From Alphaproteobacteria bacterium (GTDB lineage Bacteria > Pseudomonadota > Alphaproteobacteria > UBA9219 > RGZA01), in the NCBI GenBank assembly GCA_033762625.1, contig JANRLI010000020.1:1-46695 (forward strand): DNA of 46,695 nt, written 5' to 3'. The notes below the pieces were generated by a model. It made no database searches and was not told where the DNA came from. It saw nothing but the letters and a program-made list of their open reading frames with translations. The first letter of the stretch is position 1, and each line of letters begins with the position of its first letter. This document shows, one piece after another, positions 36,667 through 44,928 of this stretch. A program made the position numbers and the translations under genes.

Positions 36667-37047
36667 TTATTCCCAAGCTCCAGGAACGAAGGCCCAACCA
36701 TACGTACGTTGCAGCCACATATCTTGGCGCCATGAAGCCGAGAAAGCGGGTTTATGCAGCCAATACCCAGGCAGCCAGCGGAACCCGCTGCCATCAACAT
36801 ATTCCCAATGGCCATTTCTCCATGTGTACTCATCAGGATTATTGCGTGGGGGATAACCTTTTTCTTCATAGCGGGGCGGGGGTGGTGCGCTTGGCGCCAT
36901 TTGTTCAAACGCAAAGCTTTCGTATTTTGCCTTTTCAACTTCATTAACCGGGTTTGCATTCGTGCTGGACGAAGCAAAGAGTTCATCTAAATACGCACAG
37001 CCCGAAAGGCTCAGCAGTAGTACAAATGCAAGTGCGAGGTTTTTCAT
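36667..37047 (-). CDS. WXXGXW-repeat lipoprotein
   Basis: A 126-residue lipoprotein: the signal peptide ends in LSGC, giving lipid-modified Cys17. A Pro-rich linker (SAPPPPRYEEKGYPP) leads to a C-terminal domain with three copies of an aromatic repeat: WRNGHW, WLPGYW and FVPGAW. This is the YXWXXGXW/BcpO-related repeat found in small envelope proteins. Function is not established. It starts 19 bases after purS and ends 31 bases before the YceI gene, so it is embedded in the purine operon. Length is typical for the family. Confidence 0.83.
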   Translation of the reverse strand: MKNLALAFVLLLSLSGCAYLDELFASSSTNANPVNEVEKAKYESFAFEQMAPSAPPPPRYEEKGYPPRNNPDEYTWRNGHWEYVDGSGFRWLPGYWLHKPAFSASWRQDMWLQRTYGWAFVPGAWE

Positions 37048-37066
37048 GAAAGGCCCTTGGTAGCGA

Positions 37067-37309
37067 TTAATCTTGAAACGTGATTTTATAATTCTCGATA
37101 ACTTGGTTGGTCAGAAGTTTCTCAGCCATTTGTTTCAAACTGGCCATCGCGTTGTCTTTGTTTGTTTCATTCAATTCGATTTCAATCAGCTTGCCTTGGC
37201 GTACTTCTTGAACCTGATTAAATCCCAGATGGTGTAAGGCCTGATTAATTGCTTTGCCCTGCGGATCCAGCACACCATTTTTCAACACAACATCAACACG
37301 CGCTTTCAT
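37067..37309 (-). CDS. purS: Phosphoribosylformylglycinamidine synthase, subunit PurS
   Basis: An 80-residue protein that bridges PurQ and PurL in the FGAM synthase complex. The sequence MKARVDVVLKNGVLDPQGKAI is the family signature, followed by HHLGFNQVQEVRQGKLIEIEL and a C-terminal strand ENYKITF. It lies 19 bases after purC and before the two inserted envelope genes. In most genomes with this system purS is directly followed by purQ. Confidence 0.96.
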   Translation of the reverse strand: MKARVDVVLKNGVLDPQGKAINQALHHLGFNQVQEVRQGKLIEIELNETNKDNAMASLKQMAEKLLTNQVIENYKITFQD

Positions 37310-37328
37310 AGTCTAAACTCACTTCTCT

Positions 37329-38102
37329 CTATTTAACAAAGGGGCTTACATTTTCGGATTCTGTCCCGCTTTCGCTGGATTTCTCGGGCAAGATGCCAAG
37401 ACGACGCGCGACTTCCTGATAGGCTTCTTCAACCTTGCCTAAATCCCGGCGGAAACGGTCTTTATCAAGTTTTTCATTGGTTTTTACATCCCACAGTCGG
37501 CAATTATCCGGGCTGATTTCATCGGCCAGCACAATACGCATTTCATCGCCTTCGAATAAACGGCCAAATTCCAGCTTGAAATCCACCAGTTTAAGGCCGA
37601 TGCCATAGAACAGACCCGAGAGATAATCGTTGCAACGAATGGACAATGTAACAATTTCCTCAAGTTCCTGAGGAGATGCCCAGCCAAAAGCTGTAATGTG
37701 TTCATCCGAAATCATTGGATCGCCCAGTGCGTCATTTTTATAATAAAATTCAACGATGGAGCGGGGCAGCTGTGTGCCTTCTTCAATACCAAAACGCTTG
37801 GCAAGCGAGCCAGCCGCAACATTACGGATAACAACTTCAACAGGAATAATCTCAACCTGTTTAACCAGTTGCTCGCGCATATTAAGGCGTTTGATGAAAT
37901 GGGTTGGAACGCCGATTTCGCCAAGCTTCACCATCAAATATTCGGTAATGCGGTTATTGATAACGCCCTTACCTTCAATTGTACCTTTTTTCAGATTATT
38001 AAATGCAGTGGCATCATCTTTAAAATACTGCACAACAGTACCGGGTTCCGGCCCTTCGAATATAACCTTTGCCTTGCCTTCATAAATACGGCGGCGTTTC
38101 AT
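37329..38102 (-). CDS. purC: Phosphoribosylaminoimidazole-succinocarboxamide synthase
   Basis: A 257-residue SAICAR synthetase that joins aspartate to CAIR with ATP in purine synthesis. The N-terminus [17 protein letters not shown] holds the ATP-binding [24 protein letters not shown] and the C-terminal [10 protein letters not shown] and [15 protein letters not shown] are diagnostic. The frame is open to 38141, but the ATG at 38102, with AGAAAGG ten bases upstream, gives the usual length. It is the first gene of the minus-strand purC-purS-...-purL run and is divergent to the DUF1476 gene, a familiar alphaproteobacterial pairing. Confidence 0.97.
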   Translation of the reverse strand: MKRRRIYEGKAKVIFEGPEPGTVVQYFKDDATAFNNLKKGTIEGKGVINNRITEYLMVKLGEIGVPTHFIKRLNMREQLVKQVEIIPVEVVIRNVAAGSLAKRFGIEEGTQLPRSIVEFYYKNDALGDPMISDEHITAFGWASPQELEEIVTLSIRCNDYLSGLFYGIGLKLVDFKLEFGRLFEGDEMRIVLADEISPDNCRLWDVKTNEKLDKDRFRRDLGKVEEAYQEVARRLGILPEKSSESGTESENVSPFVK

Positions 38103-38325
38103 CTGGTCAAACCTTTCTAGCGATATTAACTTGTGCCACAATGCTTAATAAAAGCAATAACCATCGTGGGAATCTAGTCACACCTTGAATGCCTTAATAT
38201 TCAGACTCTGCAATTTTGTGTACTGATTAATTAACAGCGGCCTAAACACATACTATCCTAATTGTCGGGATTCTCATTTTTAAGAATTAACGTAAGCAAC
38301 ATTACAAAGTTTTGGGGAAGATTCA

Positions 38326-38637
38326 ATGACCACATTCGACGACCGTCAGAAAGCCTTTGAAGAAAAATTTGCGCATGATGAGGAATTAAGATTTAAGGCA
38401 AATGTTAAAGCAGCAAAATTGCTTGGTGAATGGGCCGCACAAGAAATCGGATTATCGAAGGAAGTTTATGTAAACGAACTCGTTAACATGGTCACATCAG
38501 GCAAGGATGAAGAAGAATTGCTTGATAAAGTGCACAAAGATGCCGTTAACAAAGGTAAGCAACTTTCAAAAGATGCGCTGTCAGAAAAGTTTTCTTCACT
38601 CCAGAATCAAGCCAGAGACTACGTAACTAACCATTAA
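38326..38637 (+). CDS. DUF1476 protein, F1Fo-ATPase inhibitor subunit zeta
   Basis: A 103-residue all-helical protein of PF07345 (DUF1476). The opening MTTFDDRQKAFEEKFAHDEELRFKANVKAAKLLGEWAA is the family hallmark. In Paracoccus the zeta protein inhibits ATP hydrolysis by binding the rotor of F1 with its N-terminal segment; homologues are nearly confined to alphaproteobacteria. That function is transferred by homology. It is transcribed away from purC, from which it is separated by 223 bases. Confidence 0.92.
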   Translation: MTTFDDRQKAFEEKFAHDEELRFKANVKAAKLLGEWAAQEIGLSKEVYVNELVNMVTSGKDEEELLDKVHKDAVNKGKQLSKDALSEKFSSLQNQARDYVTNH

Positions 38638-38763
38638 CACTTTGTGATTTAGCTTTTCATCCACAGCTTATTTCGTTGATTCCGAAAGTAATTCCTCTAT
38701 TGTAATGAAACTGCCTTTTGGGAACAATGCGGTGCTGCTTCTAACATATATAAGAAGGTAATC

Positions 38764-41613
38764 ATGATGCGTAATAAAAATTTAATAGCTTTTCTAGCAC
38801 TGGCGCTTTGCTTTTTTTCTGCAAATGCAATGGCAGACGGCACAGCCTCTTGCGGTGATATTACGCAAGTCAAATATATGCTTCAAAAATATGCCACAAA
38901 TGATCCTGGCAATTACTGCATTCGCGCAACGACGCTTGCTGAATCTTATCCATGTATGCGCGAAGAAGTTTTGCGCCAAGCCAATGTGGTTGCACGCCGC
39001 CAAGGACTTGCTGAAGTCGTTGTGGGTTGTCCTGTTGCTGCGGTTGCGCCTGTTGTGCAATATGCGCCGCCACCACCACAATATGTTCAGTATCAACCTG
39101 TTCAACAAGGTTACATTTATCAACAGCAGGCTGTAATCCCCCAAGCACAAACCTATGAAACAGTTGGCCCGGCCATCGTTCAAGGTTCACGCTACACTGG
39201 TGCGCATGCTGGCTTTTTCAGCGGCAGCTCATTGCTATGGGTTGGTTTGGGTCTTCTGGTTGCAGGCGGTACAGCCGCAGCGCTCATCACGGGCGGCGGC
39301 AGTAGCACAGATACCACCACGACAACAACTGTCACTGAATTCATCACCGATGAATACAGAGCCCAATACAGTTTAACCACCATGGACGCAGCAGCTGCTT
39401 ACCAACGCGGGTACACTGGATCTGGCATTCGTGTTGCTGTTCTCGATACTGGCCTTGATCTTAGCCATTCTGAATTCCAAGGCCGTTTCGTTTCTGGCGG
39501 CGGCTTCGATTTCGTGACGAATTCAGCTGGTCAGGCGACAACGCTTAATTCCCACGGTACGGAAGTTGCTGGTGTGATTGCAGCAAACCGCAATTTTGTC
39601 GGTATGCATGGCGTTGCTTATAACTCAACCATCGTTCCATTGCGTGTGTTTGACGCATCTGGCGGCGCGATTGCTTCGTTTGCTTCGGCAATTGATTATG
39701 CGCGCACAACCTCTGGCGCTATGATCTTAAACGGCAGCTACGGCCCGGATGATGCATGGCATAACAACTTTGAGCCTCTTGGCTACCAAGGTATTATCAC
39801 CACCCCAGAAATCGCTGAAGCAGATGCGTACAAAGCATACGTACAAGCTGGCGGTATCCTTGTATTCCCAGCAGGTAACGCATTCGCAATTGCCCCAGGC
39901 CTTGCGCGCAATCCAACCGGTCCGGGTTTCTTGCCATTTATCAAACCAGCTAACGCAAATATTGCTGCAAATACAACTGGTGCTTACCGCGATGAAAATG
40001 GCAACGTGATGGCATCTGCTGACTATTCGGCTTTACAACCGCAAACGATTGTTGTTGCTGGTGTAGATAGAAACAATACTATCTCTGCATTCTCCAATCG
40101 CTGCGGTGTTGCTGCGCAGTGGTGTATGGTTGCTCCTGACGAAAACATTTTTACCACCACAACAGGTGGCGGTTATGCGACGGTTTCAGGAACATCATTT
40201 GCTGCACCGCAAGTTTCAGGTGCCCTTGCAATTCTCAAGCAAGAATTCCCTAACCTGACCGCTGCACAGCTCGTTTCCCGCTTGCTCAATACCGCTACCG
40301 ATCTTGGTACGCCGGGTGTTGACGCAATCTATGGTCACGGGTTGCTTAACCTTGCTGCTGCTTCAAACCCAGTTGGCGTAACCGGCATTTCAACCACTGG
40401 CTTGCTTGGCGGTAACTACCACACTGTTGCAGACAGCCATCTGACCTATGGCCGCGCATTTGGTAGCGCGGTTGGCTCTGCATTTAACGGGGTAACCGTG
40501 CTTATGCTCGACAGCTATGACGCTGCGTTCAAGATGAGCCTTGGCAATCAGATTATTGCTAACTCTGCTTCATTCAACACACGTCAAGCTGTTTCAAAGT
40601 TCAACAATGCTGATGAACGCGAAGAATTGTCCTTTGGCGGTAAGACCAAGGTTGGCTTTATTACTGAAAGCAATCAGGACAACAGCCACTTCCTTGGCGA
40701 CAAGCCACGTGATGACAATGACAAAACCTCAAGCTTCAAGAGTTTTTCTTTGACGCAAACCATGTCAAGCTCGGAAGAAGGATCTGTTCACTATAAGGAT
40801 GCAATCGCACTTTCCTTGGGCTTTAGCGAGGCAGACCGCGACCGCGCTGATCGCGCAATCAATAAAGATGCAATGAACAACCCATACGCAGCATTTGCTG
40901 GCGATGGCTTTGCGTCCGTGTACAAGACGCAAGCGCTTGGCGGCACCATGAAGATTGCAGGCTTCTATGGTCACAGCGAAAGTGACGAAGAAGCAAACAA
41001 CTTCGGTACCCAAGCTGAATTGGGCTACAAGCTCGATAAAGATACCGACGCATTCATGTCATTCGGTACCTTGTTTGAAGAAAACCGTGTTCTAGGCAGT
41101 AAGGGTACTGGCGCCTTGGCATTTGGCAACGGCACCAGCACCATCTATGTGGGACTGGGCGGTAAGGCTGCTCTGACGAGTGACTTAACCCTGCGTGTCA
41201 ATGCGTATGGCGGTATGACAAATCCAAGCCTTAACCGTGACAACTCGCTTATTAAGGACTCAAGCGAAATCATCACCTCTGCATTCAATGCTGGTGTTGA
41301 TAAGATGAGCAGCTTCACCAAAGGCGACGTATTGGGCTTTGGCGTATCACAGCCATTACGTGTTGAAAGTGGCAGCATGCAGTTTGAACTGCCAAGCCAG
41401 TTGAACTCGACCTATACCGGTTTGCTGACCCAGCGCTTCACCCAAGACCTTTCCGCGCAAGGCCGCGAAATGGATATGGAAGTGAACTATGCAGTACCAG
41501 TAGGCAAGGGTGAATCCTTGGCTGCCGGCACCTTGTACCGTATGGATGCAGGCCATGTATCGGGCCGCAACGACTTCCTGGGCGTCATGCGCTACACGAA
41601 GAAGTTCCAGTAA
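38764..41613 (+). CDS. Large secreted subtilisin-like (S8) protease with autotransporter-like C-terminus
   Basis: A 949-residue protein. A signal peptide (FFSANAMA, about residue 24) precedes a short four-Cys region (residues ~28-90) and a Gln/Tyr/Pro-rich stretch. A strongly hydrophobic Gly/Ala/Leu segment (about 154-176) and a Thr run lead to the S8 catalytic domain with intact triad: Asp228 (VLDTGLD), His264 (SHGTEVAG) and Ser478 (GTSFAAPQVSG). The C-terminal ~400 residues resemble alphaproteobacterial S8 proteins that end in a barrel-like region (SQPLRVESGSMQFELPSQL, SAQGREMDMEVNYAVPVG, YRMDAGHVSGRNDFLGVMRYTKKF). It probably acts at the cell surface or beyond; whether a true translocator barrel exists is inferred. 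It stands alone, with a terminator. Confidence 0.88.
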   Translation: MMRNKNLIAFLALALCFFSANAMADGTASCGDITQVKYMLQKYATNDPGNYCIRATTLAESYPCMREEVLRQANVVARRQGLAEVVVGCPVAAVAPVVQYAPPPPQYVQYQPVQQGYIYQQQAVIPQAQTYETVGPAIVQGSRYTGAHAGFFSGSSLLWVGLGLLVAGGTAAALITGGGSSTDTTTTTTVTEFITDEYRAQYSLTTMDAAAAYQRGYTGSGIRVAVLDTGLDLSHSEFQGRFVSGGGFDFVTNSAGQATTLNSHGTEVAGVIAANRNFVGMHGVAYNSTIVPLRVFDASGGAIASFASAIDYARTTSGAMILNGSYGPDDAWHNNFEPLGYQGIITTPEIAEADAYKAYVQAGGILVFPAGNAFAIAPGLARNPTGPGFLPFIKPANANIAANTTGAYRDENGNVMASADYSALQPQTIVVAGVDRNNTISAFSNRCGVAAQWCMVAPDENIFTTTTGGGYATVSGTSFAAPQVSGALAILKQEFPNLTAAQLVSRLLNTATDLGTPGVDAIYGHGLLNLAAASNPVGVTGISTTGLLGGNYHTVADSHLTYGRAFGSAVGSAFNGVTVLMLDSYDAAFKMSLGNQIIANSASFNTRQAVSKFNNADEREELSFGGKTKVGFITESNQDNSHFLGDKPRDDNDKTSSFKSFSLTQTMSSSEEGSVHYKDAIALSLGFSEADRDRADRAINKDAMNNPYAAFAGDGFASVYKTQALGGTMKIAGFYGHSESDEEANNFGTQAELGYKLDKDTDAFMSFGTLFEENRVLGSKGTGALAFGNGTSTIYVGLGGKAALTSDLTLRVNAYGGMTNPSLNRDNSLIKDSSEIITSAFNAGVDKMSSFTKGDVLGFGVSQPLRVESGSMQFELPSQLNSTYTGLLTQRFTQDLSAQGREMDMEVNYAVPVGKGESLAAGTLYRMDAGHVSGRNDFLGVMRYTKKFQ

Positions 41614-41631
41614 GTATATAAATCATCAAAT

Positions 41632-41662
41632 AAAAAAGGCGGGCAATGTCCCGCCTTTTTTT
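41632..41662. terminator. Bidirectional terminator, subtilase / 41680 gene
   Basis: GGCGGG (41638-41643) pairs with CCCGCC (41650-41655), flanked by six A on the left and seven T on the right. It lies between the subtilase stop (+) and the convergent gene ending at 41680 (-) and can serve both. Confidence 0.9.
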
Positions 41663-41679
41663 ATGCCTTCAACATATGC

Positions 41680-42732
41680 CTAGGTATGCCGACGCATAGC
41701 CCATGCGGTCGTGCTGGTCGTTACAACCGCTGGCGCTGTTGTATGGGGCAGGGGAACAGTTTGCACCTGTGTGCGCGTGATTGATGCATAACTTGTCTGC
41801 TGGACATTCAGTTGTTGCGCCAAATTCGCATAGCGGGGGTTGCCTGTATCAAACATCACCGGATTAAGTTGATAAATATACCCTAGCGTATTTGCCGCAA
41901 TCGCCTTGTTTTGGGCAAATATCCGCGCTGCGGAGCTTGCAGTATTTTGAATGCCAAGTCCGTTTCCAGTATCTCTACGCGTATCACCGCCCATCATAAC
42001 CGCAATTCGGGCATTTAAACGCGCACGGAAGGATTCATCACTACCGGCAATGCAGCCCCATGTATTGTGTTCACTATGATGCTCCACAATTCCGGTTTGC
42101 GCCGGAACGCCGTAAGTCTGTCTTTGCGTATAATGGATGGATGTCGATTTACCGCCATCAGCAAATTCCCAGCCGCGTGGGTTACGGCTTAATGGGCCAG
42201 CGCTGGCTAATCCTGTTTGACCCCAATTCATTTCCGCTGCATCTAATACGCCGCGTGTGCCAAGGGCTGTGCGGCCTTGCTGGGTGCTCATCAGCTTGAT
42301 AGTGGACATGGCAGCAACCACGCCGTTATTACCGCCGCCGGTCTGCCCGCCCCAAATGCCAAGCAATGAATTGGTGCCATCAGGGTTACGTTTAATCATC
42401 GCGCTGATATAAGTCGCATGGGTTGCTTCACGGCTTCCGGAATCTCGTGGAACGATACGGCCTTTTTCATCAATCGTAATGCAGACTTCTGCATGGCCTT
42501 TGGATTTCAGAACGGCATCCAATTCCTGCGGCAGGCGCGAGAATAAATTTGCGTATTCGGCAGGGCTGCGTCCATTTGGAAGTCTTGAATTATCAACGAG
42601 GCGCGGGTTGGTTGGTAGTGTAGTATTGACTGTAATATAATTCGGCCCGCGATATCCGCCGACCAGAAATTGCGATCGCGGTGCAATGTAATTGCGATAC
42701 TGGTTCGTTAAACCATCTGTATGGTTGGCCAT
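41680..42732 (-). CDS. Hypothetical protein with a His...WGC motif
   Basis: A 350-residue protein with no evident signal peptide or membrane helix. I do not recognise the family. Segments of interest are LGIWGGQTGGGNNGVVAAMSTIKLMS, then STSIHYTQRQTYGVP and EHHSEHNTWGCIAGSDESFRARL. The latter loosely recalls the His/Cys active site of YkuD- or DUF2778-type enzymes (HG...S.GCI), but spacing and flanking residues are not convincing. The C-terminal ~45 residues are Thr/Gln/Val/Pro-rich. It begins after an AT-rich region with no strong ribosome-binding site and shares a bidirectional terminator with the subtilase. Confidence 0.7.
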   Translation of the reverse strand: MANHTDGLTNQYRNYIAPRSQFLVGGYRGPNYITVNTTLPTNPRLVDNSRLPNGRSPAEYANLFSRLPQELDAVLKSKGHAEVCITIDEKGRIVPRDSGSREATHATYISAMIKRNPDGTNSLLGIWGGQTGGGNNGVVAAMSTIKLMSTQQGRTALGTRGVLDAAEMNWGQTGLASAGPLSRNPRGWEFADGGKSTSIHYTQRQTYGVPAQTGIVEHHSEHNTWGCIAGSDESFRARLNARIAVMMGGDTRRDTGNGLGIQNTASSAARIFAQNKAIAANTLGYIYQLNPVMFDTGNPRYANLAQQLNVQQTSYASITRTQVQTVPLPHTTAPAVVTTSTTAWAMRRHT

Positions 42733-42844
42733 ATAAATGCCAGTTATAAAATTTTTAAAAATATAAAAACTATCTCAAATTTTATACAATTATGGATAAG
42801 GAAGATTTAATACTTATGGTTAACAAGCAAATTTATCAGTCGTT

Positions 42845-44146
42845 TTAATGACATCCGGCGGTGCAGCCTTCTTTGCTTTTTGATTTATCGCAAGCCAGCA
42901 TCGCGCAACTTTTCTTATCGTAACTACCGGATAATACACCCTCATTGCAGCTTCGGGTTTCGGGAATGCAGCTGTCCCCGCATTGAACATGGGGTGTGGC
43001 ATAAGCCGTAACGCTTTCTCCTGAATCGATAGCCCCGCCCCAAGGAAGGCCGCAGCTGACAGGATTGCGGTCAGCTGAACAAGACACCGTAAGTCTCGGG
43101 GAATGCACGGTTTTACACCGCCATTCATAGGTATCGGCCGTCACGGCCATTTTGCCAACGCGCGTCCAATTTAACGCACATAAATTGAACGGGTGAGGGC
43201 GCCTTGAATAGGTGCGGCCTGCGGCTGGGCCGCAACCATCGCCATTCACATAGTTTGCGGAACATGATGCGATAATCCCGTTATTTTCGCCTATACAATC
43301 CCAGTTAAAGCGCGTTGCAGATTGGCTTACCTCCGTCGGTGTGCCCATTTCGCATAAGTTACTTAATGGCGGTTCGGCGAATAAACCACCATCTGCCTTG
43401 CCGCACAGGCCATCGCGTTGAATGATTGCTTGGCAACTAGTATCTTTGCCGCCATTCAATCCTTTGCATTGCCAATTCCATGTTTCGCTTTGGCTAACGT
43501 GGCCAGCGGTTCCTGCGTTGCATAAATTAGATGTCGGCGCAGTTGCAGCAGGTAAGGTAGAAGCTTCGCCGCAAGCGCCGTTGACAGGGCAGGTTCCCGT
43601 ACTACTGGTCAGTGTCCAGACCCCACATTTTGTCGTCGCAATACAGGTGTAGTTCAAAATCTTGGTGGCCTTGGATGTAAAGGTTACCTGAGCGCCATTA
43701 CGGCCACGTGGAAAGGTCTGGCCCATGCTGCACGGGTCCGTAATCGTGCCTGCTTCGCACCCATACGTCATGCGTACTTTGTTATGCAGATTTCCATCGC
43801 GTTGTGTTGTGTTCTTAAACGCCAACCATTCCTGCGATGTTCGGACGGGGATAAATAATGCCTTGTTATTAGGGTCAAGATTATCGATATAAACGCATTT
43901 GTCGAACGTACCATCCGAATAAAACAGGTTGAGCATATCGGTTCCCTTACCGGTACATGACAGCGTCGCATTTTTTCCAGAGATGCCAAGCTCATCCGGA
44001 TTAAGCCCGTTATTTTTGCATGAGCCTTGCAGCGGTATTTCAGAACCCGATACCAGCGTTGCTTCAGGTGATAATTGTGCATAGGAGTTCGTAGGCACGA
44101 ATATTGCCGCGCATAACAATACAACCATGGCAACACAATACTTCAT
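42845..44146 (-). CDS. Secreted cysteine-rich repeat protein
   Basis: A 433-residue exported protein with signal peptide ending at NSYA. After an N-terminal domain (residues ~24-180, several Cys) come repeats of a known extracellular type, roughly G-x-CG...SNLC..GT...VSQS..W.W.C.G.NGG...SC.A: GACGEASTLPAAT, GLCGKADGGLFAE, GDGCGPAAGRTYS, and a diverged fourth copy VSCGLPWGGAIDS. Each repeat holds four or more Cys, likely in disulphides. The last ~60 residues (VQCGDSCIPETRSCNEGVLSGSYDKKSC) are also Cys-rich. Such repeats occur in surface or secreted proteins of varied bacteria; function is unknown. The gene lies nine bases after the 44156-44812 gene and is likely coupled to it. Confidence 0.8.
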   Translation of the reverse strand: MKYCVAMVVLLCAAIFVPTNSYAQLSPEATLVSGSEIPLQGSCKNNGLNPDELGISGKNATLSCTGKGTDMLNLFYSDGTFDKCVYIDNLDPNNKALFIPVRTSQEWLAFKNTTQRDGNLHNKVRMTYGCEAGTITDPCSMGQTFPRGRNGAQVTFTSKATKILNYTCIATTKCGVWTLTSSTGTCPVNGACGEASTLPAATAPTSNLCNAGTAGHVSQSETWNWQCKGLNGGKDTSCQAIIQRDGLCGKADGGLFAEPPLSNLCEMGTPTEVSQSATRFNWDCIGENNGIIASCSANYVNGDGCGPAAGRTYSRRPHPFNLCALNWTRVGKMAVTADTYEWRCKTVHSPRLTVSCSADRNPVSCGLPWGGAIDSGESVTAYATPHVQCGDSCIPETRSCNEGVLSGSYDKKSCAMLACDKSKSKEGCTAGCH

Positions 44147-44155
44147 TCAGGCTCG

Positions 44156-44812
44156 CTAGATTGCTTTATTCAATAATCCTGAACGAAAGTCAGTTGAATT
44201 GAAATAAGCAGATTGCTTATAGGCGGATGTGGCTCTGCCAATGGCGGTTGGCGGCACTTCATCGCCGTCAGCTTGGGGCGTGGAAAAGCCCTGTTTGGTT
44301 AATAATGGTGCGGAAACGCCCACTGCATAGCGCCGACCATCAGGGCCTGTGTTGTAAATCAGGGAGGTGAGGAGCGCATTGCCATCCCCATCGTTTAAAA
44401 CTGTTGTATCCGACCGCACCGCTTCATTGCGTGCGCGCAGTTGGTCAACTTGTGATTGTTCTAGCCGTGACAATAAATCATCCGGCTTGATGAATTGCGC
44501 TGATGTATTTTCCGATTTTGGTTGCGGCTGTTTTTCTGCTTTCGGCTTTGCCTGCGCCTGCTGTTGCTGCAGTTGCGTTACCGCAGCGTCCGACAAAAAC
44601 GATTTCTTAGGTGTGTTATTGTTGGAGCTATTGGGGAGTTTATAGGCAGGAACTTCTTCTTCTGTACGCACAATATATGCGACTAAATTTTTTCCGTTCT
44701 CATCGCGGCCAAGGGGTGTCGTCGCCACAACTTCGCCAGGCTTTAAATCACCTGAATTTGTGACGTTCGGATACAGCAATGGTGAACGTGTTCCAACGGG
44801 AAACGTGCTCAT
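44156..44812 (-). CDS. Hypothetical Gln/Pro-rich protein
   Basis: A 218-residue protein without a signal peptide. A Gln/Lys/Pro-rich low-complexity middle (AAVTQLQQQQAQAKPKAE) is followed by an ordered stretch, LTSLIYNTGPDGRRYAVGVSAPL. The GPDGRRYAVG core recalls the tail of SprA-like proteins (GPDGKxYAVGGEV), but the metalloprotease HExxH part is missing, so any relation is weak. It is nine bases before the secreted Cys-repeat gene, suggesting one operon. No clear ribosome-binding site precedes the ATG at 44812. Confidence 0.68.
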   Translation of the reverse strand: MSTFPVGTRSPLLYPNVTNSGDLKPGEVVATTPLGRDENGKNLVAYIVRTEEEVPAYKLPNSSNNNTPKKSFLSDAAVTQLQQQQAQAKPKAEKQPQPKSENTSAQFIKPDDLLSRLEQSQVDQLRARNEAVRSDTTVLNDGDGNALLTSLIYNTGPDGRRYAVGVSAPLLTKQGFSTPQADGDEVPPTAIGRATSAYKQSAYFNSTDFRSGLLNKAI

Positions 44813-44928
44813 TCCATTAGTTTTTAAGCTTTGTGTTACTTAAAAGTTAATAAAAGGATTGTTAATTCTTGTGTTGCCCTAATGCTGCTAACGCGAGAAG
44901 CGTGCCAAGTTTTGAGGGGTGACTTTCC

